A DNA stretch of 64,000 bases from positions 62,001 to 126,000 of the forward strand of contig NZ_FONM01000008.1 of the NCBI RefSeq assembly GCF_900112935.1, given 5' to 3'. Under the pieces are notes generated by a model, which made no database searches, had not been told where the DNA came from, and saw nothing but the letters and a program-made list of their open reading frames with translations. Source of the DNA: Trichococcus pasteurii (lineage in GTDB: Bacteria; Bacillota; Bacilli; Lactobacillales; Aerococcaceae). Of this stretch, positions 1 through 10,128 are shown piece by piece (the first letter of the stretch is position 1; each line of letters begins with the position of its first letter). A program made the translations under genes and the position numbers.

Positions 1-336
1 TATCCTTCGCAACTATCCGGAGGCCAACAGCAACGGGTGGGCATCGCCCGCGCCCTCGCGGTCAACCCGGACGTCATCCTGTTCGACGAGCCCACTTCGG
101 CTTTGGATCCGGAACTTGTGGGCGAAGTGCTGCATGTGATCCGCAAACTGGCGGAGGAAGGCACCACTATGGTCATTGTCACGCATGAAATGACCTTCGC
201 CAAGGAAGTGGCCAACCGCGTCATCTTCATGGATCAGGGGGTCATTGTGGAGGAAGGCGCCCCTGAAGCTATTTTCGGCAATCCGAAAGAAGCCCGCACC
301 AGAGGGTTCCTGCAGCGGATTTTGGCCCGCGCTTGA
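1..336 (+). CDS. Polar amino-acid ABC transporter ATP-binding protein, C-terminal part
   Basis: The gene enters from the left edge already in frame, so the Walker A end is missing. What remains has the ABC signature LSGGQQQR at the very start, Walker B with the catalytic Glu ([12 protein letters not shown]) and the switch His (VTHEM). The tail with [13 protein letters not shown] and a closing FLQRIL matches the GlnQ/HisP type that powers uptake of polar amino acids with a membrane permease and a binding protein. The partner genes must lie to the left, as the next gene on the right is a peptide-binding protein behind a terminator. The substrate cannot be told from this fragment. Confidence 0.9.
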   Translation, partial: YPSQLSGGQQQRVGIARALAVNPDVILFDEPTSALDPELVGEVLHVIRKLAEEGTTMVIVTHEMTFAKEVANRVIFMDQGVIVEEGAPEAIFGNPKEARTRGFLQRILARA

Positions 337-359
337 TCTAACTGGCAGCTCCCTTATTT

Positions 360-397
360 AGCTCGTCCTACCGTTCGCAACGGGGGCGAGCTTTTTG
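360..397 (+). terminator. Intrinsic terminator after the amino-acid ABC ATPase gene
   Basis: Arms AGCTCG and CGAGCT, with a second inner pairing CCGTT/AACGG, are followed by TTTTTGTTTT. It separates the amino-acid transporter from the peptide-binding gene. Confidence 0.85.
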
Positions 398-552
398 TTT
401 TCATTGGAAGTATCGGCGTTGCCTATCACAGTTGTTCGGAAATCGGAATTATCCTAAAGCATCCTGTGATGGTAAGCTACTTGTACATACATATCAAAGA
501 AATGAATTCCAACATAGGGATAAAAATAATGAGAATCGTCAGGAGGAACAGT

Positions 553-2220
553 ATGTTAAAAGATAAATGGGTCATCACGACAACGCTAGCGATAAGTTTG
601 GTGTTGGCGGGCTGTTCGACCGGGGATGCCGCAAACACAGAAAGCAGCGAAGGAGCAACAGCTTCATCCACACCCGCCGCAGCCGAGCAAATCATCACAA
701 TCACGAATACGGGGGAATTGGCTTCCTTGGACAATGCCGTTTCCGCCGACAATTCCAGCCTGGTGGTGCTTGAGAACGCAAATGAAGGTCTTTACCGCGT
801 CGGGGACGATGGCGCGTTTGAATTGGGTATCGCAGCCGAAGAGCCTGTTGTCAGCGAGGACGGGCTGGAATATATCTTCAAGATCAGGGAAGATGCGAAT
901 TGGTCGAACGGTGATCCGGTGACTGCGCAGGATTTCGTCTATACCTACCAAAAAATCGTCGATCCGGCGACGGCTTCCCCAAACATCAATAAACTGTACC
1001 CGTTGAAGAACGCCGAAGCGATCAACAACGGGGAGTTGGACAAAGCGGAACTGGGAGTCGAAGCGATCGATGAGAAGACCGTGAAGTTCACTTTGGGCAA
1101 TCCGACCGCTTATTTCAAGGATTTGTTGGGGACGTCTTCCTACTTGCCGCAGAATCACCAAGTGGCGAGCGAGTTGGGCAGCGCCTACGGAACGAACAGT
1201 GAAAACACTGTGTACAATGGACCTTTCGTCGTGGAAGGTTGGGAAGGCACGGATCTGAACTGGTCGATGGTTCCAAACGAAGCTTATTGGGACGCGGAAA
1301 ACGTCCAATTGGATCAGATTAACTGGGAAGTCAGCAAAGAAATCGCCACGAACATCAACTTGTTCGAATCCGGTGAAGTCCAGTTGACGCAGATCAGCAA
1401 TCCTTACATTGAACAATATGCAGGATCCGACGCTTTGGTGACGGAACCGAAAGCTCTGTCCGGCTATGTCTGGTTTAACCAAGGCCGCACGAGCACAGCC
1501 AATGTCCATCTGCGGAAAGCTCTTTCTACTTCGTTCGACAAGGAAGCGTATGTGGATACCGTTTTGAATGACGGTTCCGTGCCTTCGAATGGTTTTGTGC
1601 CTTCCAATTACGCGTACAATCCTGAAACCGATGAAGATTTCCGCGAAGAGAGCGGCGATTTGGCAGTCTACGATCTGGAAACGGCACAGGCCGAGTGGGA
1701 AACCGCGAAGGAAGAGCTCGGAATCGAAACATTGTCGATCGAATTGCTGACTTCCGATACCGAAACTTCCAAGACGACTGCCGAATTTCTGCAATCACAA
1801 TGGCAACAGAACTTGCCCGGTTTGACGATCACGATCCGCAATGTACCATTGAAGAGCCGGATGGAATCGACCACGAACGGTGATTACGACATCGCCTACG
1901 GAACGTATACCCCGAGTTACGCCGATCCGATTGCCTTTCTGGAGATGTATGAATCCACAAGCGGCCTGAACAGTTCGCGCTTTGCGGATGAAGGTTACGA
2001 TGCCTTGTTGGACGACACCAGAAGCACGTATGCGAACGATGCGGAACAACGTTGGGAAACACTATTGGCGGCGGAAGAAACCTTGATTGCCGAGAACGCC
2101 GTGAATGCGCCGATCTATCAAGGCGCCAACGCCAACTTGGTCGATCCGTCCTTGAAGGATGTGCAGATCCAACCAGTGGGCGCAGCGATGTATTTCCGAA
2201 CGGCTTACGTGGAAGAGTAA
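553..2220 (+). CDS. Oligopeptide ABC transporter substrate-binding lipoprotein (OppA-like)
   Basis: The 555-residue product starts with a lipoprotein signal peptide (charged start, hydrophobic stretch, lipobox LAGC near residue 21), a Ser/Thr/Ala-rich linker, and then a family 5 extracellular solute-binding domain. The ATG at 553 was chosen because AGGAGG lies 6 bases upstream and it places the signal peptide correctly; an in-frame ATG at 466 would add about 29 residues with no ribosome site. The protein should sit on the outer membrane face and bind peptides for an Opp/App permease. No permease or ATPase genes adjoin it and both flanks carry terminators, so it is an orphan binding protein that probably shares a transporter encoded elsewhere. 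Ligand is unknown. Confidence 0.9.
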   Translation: MLKDKWVITTTLAISLVLAGCSTGDAANTESSEGATASSTPAAAEQIITITNTGELASLDNAVSADNSSLVVLENANEGLYRVGDDGAFELGIAAEEPVVSEDGLEYIFKIREDANWSNGDPVTAQDFVYTYQKIVDPATASPNINKLYPLKNAEAINNGELDKAELGVEAIDEKTVKFTLGNPTAYFKDLLGTSSYLPQNHQVASELGSAYGTNSENTVYNGPFVVEGWEGTDLNWSMVPNEAYWDAENVQLDQINWEVSKEIATNINLFESGEVQLTQISNPYIEQYAGSDALVTEPKALSGYVWFNQGRTSTANVHLRKALSTSFDKEAYVDTVLNDGSVPSNGFVPSNYAYNPETDEDFREESGDLAVYDLETAQAEWETAKEELGIETLSIELLTSDTETSKTTAEFLQSQWQQNLPGLTITIRNVPLKSRMESTTNGDYDIAYGTYTPSYADPIAFLEMYESTSGLNSSRFADEGYDALLDDTRSTYANDAEQRWETLLAAEETLIAENAVNAPIYQGANANLVDPSLKDVQIQPVGAAMYFRTAYVEE

Positions 2221-2250
2221 ACGGACAATAGACTGAAAACAAGCACTTGA

Positions 2251-2307
2251 GAAAATATCCGCTTAACGGACTTGCCTTCAGAAGGCGACCGTTAGTCGGA
2301 TATTTCC
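2251..2307 (+). terminator. Probable terminator after the peptide-binding gene
   Basis: A long imperfect hairpin (AATATCCG with CGGATATT, CTTAACGG with CCGTTAG) follows the stop codon. The U tract is weak (TATTTCCTTAT), so efficiency is uncertain. Confidence 0.6.
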
Positions 2308-2350
2308 TTATATTGATATGAAAAGCGTCAAAGAAAGGCGGATGAGGTAT

Positions 2351-3643
2351 ATGTACGAAAATTTATTGGAAAGATTCATCGCATACGCAAAGGTCGACAC
2401 GCGTTCGGATGACAGCAGCTACACGGTGCCGTCAACGCATAACCAGGTGACATTTGCCTTGGAGTTGGCAAAGGAACTGATCAGAATCGGTCTGGAGGAG
2501 GTCGAATATAATGAAACGAACGGCTTTCTGACCGCGACCCTGCCAAGCAATACGGCAGAAGCAGTGCCGGTCATCGGTTTCATTGCGCATCTGGACACGG
2601 CCGATTTCAACTCAGTCAATATCCATCCACAGGTCCATTGTGCTTATGATGGCGGCGATATCGTCTTGAACGAGGCTGAACAGATCATCCTTTCGCCGAA
2701 GGAATTCCCGCGCTTGCGTAACTATATCGGTGAGACGGTCATCACGACGGACGGCACGACCTTGTTGGGCGCCGACGACAAAGCCGGCATTGCCTCGATC
2801 GTGACTGCCTGCGAGCAATTCCTCGCGCATCCGGAACGGAAACACGGGAAGATCCGCCTCGCTTTCGGACCCGACGAAGAACTGGGAGCTCGCGGGGCGA
2901 AGCTATTCGATGTGGACCATTTCGCAGCCGACTTCGCCTACACAATCGATGGCGGACCGATCGGAAATCTGACTTACGACAACTTCAATGCAGCCCAAGC
3001 GGAACTCACCATCCGCGGCACGAGCGTCCATCCCGGTTCCGCGAAGGATACGATGGTCAACGCTTTGCTGGTCGCCAGTCAATTTGCGACGGCTTTGCCT
3101 CAAGAGGAGACTCCGGAACGCACCAGCGGCTACGAAGGCTACTACTTCCTGACTAGCCAGAGCGGGACCGTCGATGAAGTCAAACAGACCTACTACATCC
3201 GCGATCATGACCGGGAACACTTCGCTGCCCGCAAGCATTTCTTCACCGAACGGGTGGCGGCGTTGAATGCCCAGTTTGCCGAACCGCGGATTTCCTTGAC
3301 GTTGTTCGATCAATACTACAATATGCGCGACATCATCGAGCAGCATCCGGTCGTCGTGGATCTGGCTGTGCAGGCTTATGAATCCTGCGGCATCACGCCG
3401 GTCTTTAAACCGATGCGCGGCGGAACGGACGGCTGCATCATCTCGCACAAAGGCTTGCCGACCCCGAATCTGTTCTCCGGCACTGAAAACGGCCACGGCA
3501 AATACGAATTCGTTACGCTGGAAACGATGGCGAAATCCGTCGACGTCATCATGGCGATCGTCGAACAGAGTGCCGTACTGAGTAAAACTTTTCAGCTGGA
3601 AGGTATCTTCTCCTTAACGCAAGCCGTCAAAAATCGGGTATAA
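2351..3643 (+). CDS. pepT: Peptidase T (tripeptide aminopeptidase)
   Basis: A 430-residue cytoplasmic M20 metallopeptidase that removes the N-terminal residue of tripeptides, a typical end step of peptide use. Zinc-site motifs are visible: HLDTADF (His80, Asp82), LGADDKAG near 142 and GPDEELGARG near 175 with the catalytic Glu pair. The length is close to that of other PepT proteins (about 410). In-frame ATGs also exist at 2318 and 2342; 2351 is preferred because PepT proteins begin just before the LLERF-type segment, but the ribosome site here (GGATGAGG) is poorly spaced, so the start is uncertain. It lies between a peptide-binding lipoprotein and a TPR protein on the same strand, which fits a role in peptide nutrition. 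Confidence 0.93.
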   Translation: MYENLLERFIAYAKVDTRSDDSSYTVPSTHNQVTFALELAKELIRIGLEEVEYNETNGFLTATLPSNTAEAVPVIGFIAHLDTADFNSVNIHPQVHCAYDGGDIVLNEAEQIILSPKEFPRLRNYIGETVITTDGTTLLGADDKAGIASIVTACEQFLAHPERKHGKIRLAFGPDEELGARGAKLFDVDHFAADFAYTIDGGPIGNLTYDNFNAAQAELTIRGTSVHPGSAKDTMVNALLVASQFATALPQEETPERTSGYEGYYFLTSQSGTVDEVKQTYYIRDHDREHFAARKHFFTERVAALNAQFAEPRISLTLFDQYYNMRDIIEQHPVVVDLAVQAYESCGITPVFKPMRGGTDGCIISHKGLPTPNLFSGTENGHGKYEFVTLETMAKSVDVIMAIVEQSAVLSKTFQLEGIFSLTQAVKNRV

Positions 3644-3680
3644 TATACTTAGCAAACTGCAATTGGGGAGGATGAATTGC

Positions 3681-4637
3681 ATGAAAGAAACGGAAAAAGT
3701 ATTGAAACAGTTGAACAAATTCATTTTGAATCACGTCGAGGATTACGACTCTGTGGATGAAGCAGTTGAAGCATTCACGAAGCTTTCCAACGAGGCCAGT
3801 GCCAAGGGCGAAACGTTCGTAATCGGAGAAATGACAAACGAGGAAAAAGCGACTGAAGAGCTGGAGAAGCTGGAGTTCGCGGCTTCCGAACGCGAATACG
3901 CAGCGATTTTGGAGCGTGCCTTGAAGTTGGATCCGGATAATTTGGAAGCCCGGCTATTTAAACTGGATCCTGAATCACTCGAATTCATTCATGAACTCAA
4001 GAAACTGGAGACACTCGGAAAGGCAGTGATGCAAAAGCGCGGTCTGGATGATGAGGAGTCCATCGGAAACTATTGGGGAATCGTCGAAACCAGGACATAC
4101 TTGCGCATCAAGGCGCTGTATGCGGATGAATTGCAGAAACGCCGGATGTTGACGGCTTCCGTGAGGGAGTATGAAGATATTTTGCGGTTGAACGAAGCTG
4201 ACAATATGGGGATCCGCTACATTCTGATGGGTATCTACTGTCAGTTGGAACAAATGGAAAAAGCCAAAGAGCTTTACCAGCGCTTCCCTGAAGCATCCGC
4301 TCAGATGCTGTTGCCGCTGATTCTGCTTTCATTGAAATACGATGACGAGTTGAGCGCGAAACGCTATTACAAAGATCTACAGAAAGAAAACAAAAGCTGC
4401 AAAAAAGTTTTTGGCCGGCGGGAGGTTGATCTGGAGAGCATGGTGGAAGCAATCGATGCTGTTGATTATCTTGCGGACAGCGAAGAAGAACTCTACATCG
4501 CGATTTCCAATGTAATGACCGACTTTGCGGTCGTGCCGGATATGTACTATTTCAACTGGCTGAAGAAAAATCTAATCAAACCGCCTTCATCTAAACCGAC
4601 TAAGCCATCTAAGAAATGGATCCAGAAGAAAAAATAG
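3681..4637 (+). CDS. Tetratricopeptide-repeat protein of unknown function
   Basis: A 318-residue, highly charged, helix-rich protein without signal peptide or membrane segments. Helical pairs with TPR character are visible, for example around residues 75-100 (EREYAAILERALKLDPDNLEA) and 170-215. The C-terminus is a Lys/Pro/Ser tail. The start at 3681 has GGGGAGG nine bases upstream; ATG 3672 and TTG 3663 are in frame but sit on or next to that site. It follows pepT by 37 bases and a TATAAT overlaps the pepT stop codon (3639-3644), so it may have its own promoter. Related proteins are usually annotated only as TPR proteins; the function is not known. Confidence 0.75.
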   Translation: MKETEKVLKQLNKFILNHVEDYDSVDEAVEAFTKLSNEASAKGETFVIGEMTNEEKATEELEKLEFAASEREYAAILERALKLDPDNLEARLFKLDPESLEFIHELKKLETLGKAVMQKRGLDDEESIGNYWGIVETRTYLRIKALYADELQKRRMLTASVREYEDILRLNEADNMGIRYILMGIYCQLEQMEKAKELYQRFPEASAQMLLPLILLSLKYDDELSAKRYYKDLQKENKSCKKVFGRREVDLESMVEAIDAVDYLADSEEELYIAISNVMTDFAVVPDMYYFNWLKKNLIKPPSSKPTKPSKKWIQKKK

Positions 4638-4666
4638 TTGCCTTGGTGTTTGACAAAAGCTCGGTA

Positions 4667-4713
4667 AAAAAGCCGATAAGGAAACGGAATATCCGTGACC
4701 TTATCGGCTTTTT
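4667..4713. terminator. Bidirectional terminator between the TPR gene and fghA
   Basis: Ten-base arms GCCGATAAGG and CCTTATCGGC are bounded by an A run on the left and TTTTTG on the right, so the hairpin can stop both convergent transcripts. Confidence 0.9.
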
Positions 4714-4735
4714 GTGTGCTTATGGTTGCTGCTTT

Positions 4736-5566
4736 CTACTTCAAACAGTCTTTATGGAATTGCAGATGGTCTTCGATGAAGGTAGCGATCGTAAAGTAAC
4801 TGTGATCGTAACCGTCCAGTTTTTCGTAGCGCACTTTCTTGCCTTCAGCGGCTTGCAGGAAGGCTTCCTCGTTCAGTTGGACATCATAAAAATTGTCAGC
4901 TGTCCCTTGCGAAATAAGGATGGGCGGAGCTGCAGGGCTTTCCGCGATCAAGCTGGTCGCGTCCCACTCCGCCCAATTTGTTTCATCAGTCCCCAGGTAG
5001 GCGGTGAAGGCTTTTTGGCCCCAGGGAACCTGTGACGGATTCAGGATCGGTGCAAATGCCGAAATGGAGCGGAAGCGTTCCGGATTCTTCAAGCCGATGA
5101 CCAACGTGCCGTGGCCACCCATCGAGTGTCCCATGATGCTCTCTTTTCCTGAAAAATTCGGAATCAGAGCATAGACAAGTTGAGGCAATTCTTCCGTCAA
5201 ATAAGCATACATCCGATAATTTTTTGCCCACGGTTCCTGGGTGGCATTCAGATAGAAACCGGCGCCTTGGCCTAAGTCCCAACCTTCATCATCCGCCACA
5301 GCCGTTCCGCGTGGGGAGGTGTCGGGCATGACGACCGCCATGTGGTGCTGGTTTGCGTATTTTTGGAAGGCGCCTTTTTGGCTGAAGTTGTCGTCGGTGC
5401 ACGTCAAGCCTGAAAGCCACCAGATTAAATCTGTCGGCTTATTGTCCGTTTGTTGGGGCAGGAATAGACTGAAAACCATATCGCAATCCAGTGTTTCAGA
5501 ATAGTGGCGGTATTTTCTTTGTTCGCCCCCGAACGCTTTATGCGTTTCGATCAGAGTTGTTGTCAT
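4736..5566 (-). CDS. fghA: S-formylglutathione hydrolase (esterase D family)
   Basis: A 276-residue alpha/beta hydrolase that splits S-formylglutathione to formate and glutathione, the last step of thiol-dependent formaldehyde removal. The nucleophile motif GHSMGG puts Ser148 almost exactly where the family has it; the acid (GTADNFYD) and base (GYDHSYF) of the triad are also present, as is the family stretch WWLSGLTCTDDNF. I start at 5566 because GGAG in the end of the upstream dehydrogenase gene is at the right distance; the ATG at 5581 would add five residues and has no ribosome site. It is translationally coupled to the class III dehydrogenase gene. The thiol used in this organism (glutathione or another) is not shown by the sequence. 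Confidence 0.92.
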   Translation of the reverse strand: MTTTLIETHKAFGGEQRKYRHYSETLDCDMVFSLFLPQQTDNKPTDLIWWLSGLTCTDDNFSQKGAFQKYANQHHMAVVMPDTSPRGTAVADDEGWDLGQGAGFYLNATQEPWAKNYRMYAYLTEELPQLVYALIPNFSGKESIMGHSMGGHGTLVIGLKNPERFRSISAFAPILNPSQVPWGQKAFTAYLGTDETNWAEWDATSLIAESPAAPPILISQGTADNFYDVQLNEEAFLQAAEGKKVRYEKLDGYDHSYFTIATFIEDHLQFHKDCLK

Positions 5567-5570
5567 GTCC

Positions 5571-6777
<1,207 letters not shown>

Positions 6778-6809
6778 CTATGATAAATTTTATGAAAAGA
6801 GGCAATCTA

Positions 6810-7148
6810 ATGATCCAATACCAAGAGAAAGAATTTTATAATACAAAAGATTTAGCCTTATCTGTTGTAGGTGGAAGATGGAAAATTGCCATCATCTGGT
6901 CCTTGCTCCACAACGGCACACTGCGGCTGAGCGAGTTCAACAAGATCCTTCCTGACATCAACCAACGGATGCTGATCCGGCAGTTGCGGGAGCTGGAGCG
7001 CGACCTGATCATCGCAAGGACGGTCTATCCTGTTGTTCCCCCAAAAGTCGAGTATCATCTGACCGACATCGGCAAGGAATTGGCGCCTGTCGTCCAATCC
7101 ATCTGCGATTGGGGAGACCAATATCTGAAAGTGATAACGGAAGAATAG
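6810..7148 (+). CDS. HxlR-family winged-helix regulator, probably of the formaldehyde genes
   Basis: A 112-residue DUF24/HxlR regulator. The core GGRWK at residues 20-24, the DINQRMLIRQLRELE recognition segment and the wing VVPPKVEY resemble Bacillus HxlR closely. ATG 6810 is chosen because AGAGG lies eight bases upstream; ATG 6792 would add six residues. The gene is divergent from frmA-fghA and most likely controls it. The conserved Cys near residue 11 that senses formaldehyde in HxlR appears to be Asn here, while the neighbouring Lys is kept; the only Cys is near the C-terminus (SICDW). How it would sense formaldehyde is therefore open. There is no gene after it on this strand until the arabinanase. 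Confidence 0.85.
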   Translation: MIQYQEKEFYNTKDLALSVVGGRWKIAIIWSLLHNGTLRLSEFNKILPDINQRMLIRQLRELERDLIIARTVYPVVPPKVEYHLTDIGKELAPVVQSICDWGDQYLKVITEE

Positions 7149-7207
7149 ACGCTTCAGCGCATTAGGGAACTCCTCAAAATGAAAAAGTAACCTCCGACCA
7201 CCATAAT

Positions 7208-7223
7208 AGTTGTACGAACAAAT
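7208..7223 (+). promoter_or_regulatory. AraR-like operator 1 of the arabinanase gene
   Basis: AGTTGTACGAACAAAT fits the AraR palindrome type ATTTGTACGTACAAAT with two differences. It covers the -35 region. Confidence 0.75.
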
Positions 7224-7238
7224 TAAATGTGATATCTT
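7210..7238 (+). promoter_or_regulatory. Promoter of the arabinanase gene
   Basis: TTGTAC (7210-7215) and TATCTT (7233-7238) are separated by 17 bases. The two AraR-like boxes overlap the -35 and lie just after the -10, a layout suited to repression. Confidence 0.6.
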
Positions 7239-7239
7239 A

Positions 7240-7255
7240 ATTTGTAAGTACATCT
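7240..7255 (+). promoter_or_regulatory. AraR-like operator 2 of the arabinanase gene
   Basis: ATTTGTAAGTACATCT, 32 bases (about three helical turns) from operator 1. It would cover the transcription start. Confidence 0.65.
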
Positions 7256-7272
7256 ATTTTGTGCGGAATCAA

Positions 7273-7287
7273 ATGTTAGCGGTTGCA
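7273..7287 (+). promoter_or_regulatory. Candidate catabolite-response (cre) site before the arabinanase gene
   Basis: ATGTTAGCGGTTGCA fits the B. subtilis form of the CcpA-site pattern (WTGNAANCGNWNNCW) with one mismatch. It lies in the leader between the promoter and the ribosome site and includes an in-frame ATG that is probably not the start. Confidence 0.45.
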
Positions 7288-7308
7288 ATTATAAAGGAGG
7301 CGTTTTTT

Positions 7309-9996
7309 ATCATTACCAGGTCAAGAATATCCAAGTTGTTGCTTTGCGGTATGGCCATCAGCATGGCTGCAACGGTCCAGTCCAAGTCACAGGTGCACGC
7401 GGCAGAATCAGATGAGCCTATAACTTTCTCGAATGCATCGGTCCACGATCCTTCCATCATCCAAGATCAGAAATCCGGGATGTATTACGTATTCGGCTCG
7501 CATATCGCAGCCGCGAAATCGCCGGATCTGATCAATTGGCAGAATTTCACCAACGGCTACACCAGTACGGACAACACGATTTACGGTGACCTGAGCGGAA
7601 ACCTTTCCGAATCCTTCGCTTGGGCCGGGGAAGATGATGCTGACAGCAAAGGCGGTTATGCGGTCTGGGCGCCGGATGTCATCTGGAACAAGCAGTACAG
7701 AAATGCGGACGGCAGCAAAGGCGCCTACATGCTGTACTACAGCGTCTCCTCCACCTATATCCGCTCGGCAATCGGCCTGGCTGTGTCCAAGAATATCGAA
7801 GGACCCTACACATATGTCGATACGATCATCTATTCCGGATTCACGGAGGAAGAAACGTATGATGCGAACAGTGACGTCAACAAGCAATGGGAGAGCACAA
7901 ATATCGATGAGCTGATCGAAGAGGGCGTACTGGAAGAGCCTAATCCAGAGTGGTTCACGGAAAACGGTGTCTACAACAATGCGGAATACACGAACGCCAT
8001 CGATGCCAATGTCCTGTACGACAAGCAAGGGAAACTGTGGATGACGTATGGTTCGTGGTCGGGCGGGACCTTCATTCTTGAATTGGACAAAAAGACGGGC
8101 ATTCCGCTTTACCCGGGCGAAGACGGCGTGACTAAGGATGGCCGAATGATCGACCGTTATTTCGGAACCAAGATCGCCGCCGGTTACGGGCGTTCTTCTG
8201 AAGGAACCTATGCCGTCTACGACAAAAAGGCCGGCTATTATTATCTTTACTTGACCTATGGTGGGTTGGCTTCGGACGGCGGTTACCAGATGCGTCAGTT
8301 CCGTTCGGAGTCGATTACGGGTCCGTATGTGGATGCTGCAGGCAATGAAGCCGTGTATCCTGAGTCCTTCGACAAAGGTGTAGGCAATTTCCCCGGAGTC
8401 AATGACCATCAGGATATCGGCAACAAACTGATCGGGAACTTCCTGTTCACCCGCGAATTGGGTGAGGACGGAACCGGGGACGGCGTCGGGTATCTGTCGG
8501 CGGGACACAATTCCTATTACATCGATGCCAAAGCTGATAAGGAATTTCTCGTGTTCCATACCCGCTTCCCGAACAAAGGCGAGACGCATGAAGTGCGTGT
8601 CCACCAAACGTTCAAGAACAGCTATGACTGGCCGGTTCCGACACCGTATCGCTATGCTGGCGAAACGATAACGGAAGTGACACAGGAAGAGGTCACCGGC
8701 ACTTACAAGTTCATCAACCACGGCAACCAGATCACCGGCCAATTGACGGAATCCACGTTTGTGGAGCTGCAGGAAAACGGCACGGTCGCGGGTGCGCAGG
8801 AAGGCACATGGCGGCTTTACGATGGCTACCAGGCCGAGCTTACACTGGCGGACGGCACCTATGATGGGGTCTTCATCAGCCAGTGGGATCCGACGACAGA
8901 AGCGTGGGTCATGACTTTCAGCGGTATGTCCGAGAACGGGCATGTCATCTGGGGAAGTCAAACGAGCACGGCAACGGACTCGGAACAGATGGAGAAAATC
9001 AAAGCGGAACTTTCAGCTTCCATGCCGGAATCCGTCGTGAAGAACATCGAGTTGCCGACTACCGCTGCGGGTGGAACCACTATCCAATGGACTTCCTCCA
9101 ATCCTGCGGTCATTTCGGAAGATGGCATTGTCACACGTCCCGAAGCTGGCGAACCGGCAGCGATCGTGACGTTGACGGCACTCATCCAAAACGCGTTGCA
9201 ATCAGAGCAAGTCAGCTTCGAAATCCAAGTCGATCTGAAGGAAGCCGGCAAGCTCTCGGCGTACTATTCCTTTGATGAGACGTACCAGAATGCGGCAGGC
9301 GACCAGACCGATGCGCAAGTGACGGGAGACCGGATCAACAACACAGGTGGGACTGTACCGTTTGTGGAGGGTATAAAAGGACAAGCCGCTTCGTTCGACG
9401 GCAAATCCGGACTGTCGCTTGGAAAGGGCTTGATCACTCAGAATGCTTATACCGTAGCTTTCTGGATCAATCCAGCCGAGCTGAATCAGTTCACGACCGC
9501 CTTCTTCGGAGCGGCAACAGAGCAAAGTTGGATCAGCCTGACGCCTGTAGGGCCGGCCAATCAGACAATGCTCTGGTCCGGTCAGCAATGGTATGATGCG
9601 CCGATTGGTTCCACCATTCCAACTGGTGCATGGACCCACCTTGCCTTCACTGTGGATGCCGGTAAGATCGCCGTCTATGTCAACGGCGAGGAAAAGTTCA
9701 CAGGAGAGGCATTCCCGAACATCTTCGAAGGTTCGGCAGCGTCGTTCAGTCTGGGTGTCAACTACTGGGATCAACCGTTCACCGGGTTGATTGATGAACT
9801 GTACATTCAAGACGGCATCGTCCTTCCGGCCGATGAAATCAAAGCACTGTACGATGAGGGCGCCGCAGAAAATCCGGATGCGGCCATCGCCGAAGAATCC
9901 GTCAGTCAATCGACCTTATTGTATGGCGCACTTGCATTCGGAGCTGTGGCAATTGCAAGAGTGCCGATGCACTACCGAAAAAAATCAGATGAATAG
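7309..9996 (+). CDS. Secreted, C-terminally anchored GH43 arabinanase with LamG domain
   Basis: About 895 residues: signal peptide, GH43 endo-1,5-alpha-L-arabinanase domain (about 30-460), a small C-terminal barrel typical of long arabinanases (about 480-570), an atrophied Ig-like domain (about 575-650), a LamG sugar-binding domain (about 655-850), and a C-terminal hydrophobic stretch ending in HYRKKSDE that should anchor it in the membrane; there is no LPXTG. GH43 residues appear in VHDPSI, AIDANVLYD and SSEGTYAVY. It would cut arabinan outside the cell and feed araBDA. The start is odd: a perfect AAAGGAGG (7293-7300) faces ATC 7309 or ATT 7312, which give a normal signal peptide, whereas ATG 7273 precedes that ribosome site. 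AraR boxes lie upstream. Confidence 0.85.
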   Translation: MITRSRISKLLLCGMAISMAATVQSKSQVHAAESDEPITFSNASVHDPSIIQDQKSGMYYVFGSHIAAAKSPDLINWQNFTNGYTSTDNTIYGDLSGNLSESFAWAGEDDADSKGGYAVWAPDVIWNKQYRNADGSKGAYMLYYSVSSTYIRSAIGLAVSKNIEGPYTYVDTIIYSGFTEEETYDANSDVNKQWESTNIDELIEEGVLEEPNPEWFTENGVYNNAEYTNAIDANVLYDKQGKLWMTYGSWSGGTFILELDKKTGIPLYPGEDGVTKDGRMIDRYFGTKIAAGYGRSSEGTYAVYDKKAGYYYLYLTYGGLASDGGYQMRQFRSESITGPYVDAAGNEAVYPESFDKGVGNFPGVNDHQDIGNKLIGNFLFTRELGEDGTGDGVGYLSAGHNSYYIDAKADKEFLVFHTRFPNKGETHEVRVHQTFKNSYDWPVPTPYRYAGETITEVTQEEVTGTYKFINHGNQITGQLTESTFVELQENGTVAGAQEGTWRLYDGYQAELTLADGTYDGVFISQWDPTTEAWVMTFSGMSENGHVIWGSQTSTATDSEQMEKIKAELSASMPESVVKNIELPTTAAGGTTIQWTSSNPAVISEDGIVTRPEAGEPAAIVTLTALIQNALQSEQVSFEIQVDLKEAGKLSAYYSFDETYQNAAGDQTDAQVTGDRINNTGGTVPFVEGIKGQAASFDGKSGLSLGKGLITQNAYTVAFWINPAELNQFTTAFFGAATEQSWISLTPVGPANQTMLWSGQQWYDAPIGSTIPTGAWTHLAFTVDAGKIAVYVNGEEKFTGEAFPNIFEGSAASFSLGVNYWDQPFTGLIDELYIQDGIVLPADEIKALYDEGAAENPDAAIAEESVSQSTLLYGALAFGAVAIARVPMHYRKKSDE

Positions 9997-10010
9997 ACTG
10001 TAGCAAGGAT

Positions 10011-10057
10011 AAAAATCAGGGGAGGGCTCTTTAGGAGTTTTAGACCCTGATTTTTTT
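10011..10057 (+). terminator. Terminator after the arabinanase gene
   Basis: AAAAATCAGGG pairs with CCCTGATTTTTTT. Confidence 0.85.
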
Positions 10058-10128
10058 ATTTTGATCGGATCAGCTGTGGTAAAATAAACACATAATAAAT
10101 AAATCACAAATGGAAAAGGGGCGCACAT

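Noticed and set aside
7408-8961. Long open frame on the minus strand opposite the arabinanase gene
   Set aside because: Codon shadow of a clear GH43 gene; no domain.
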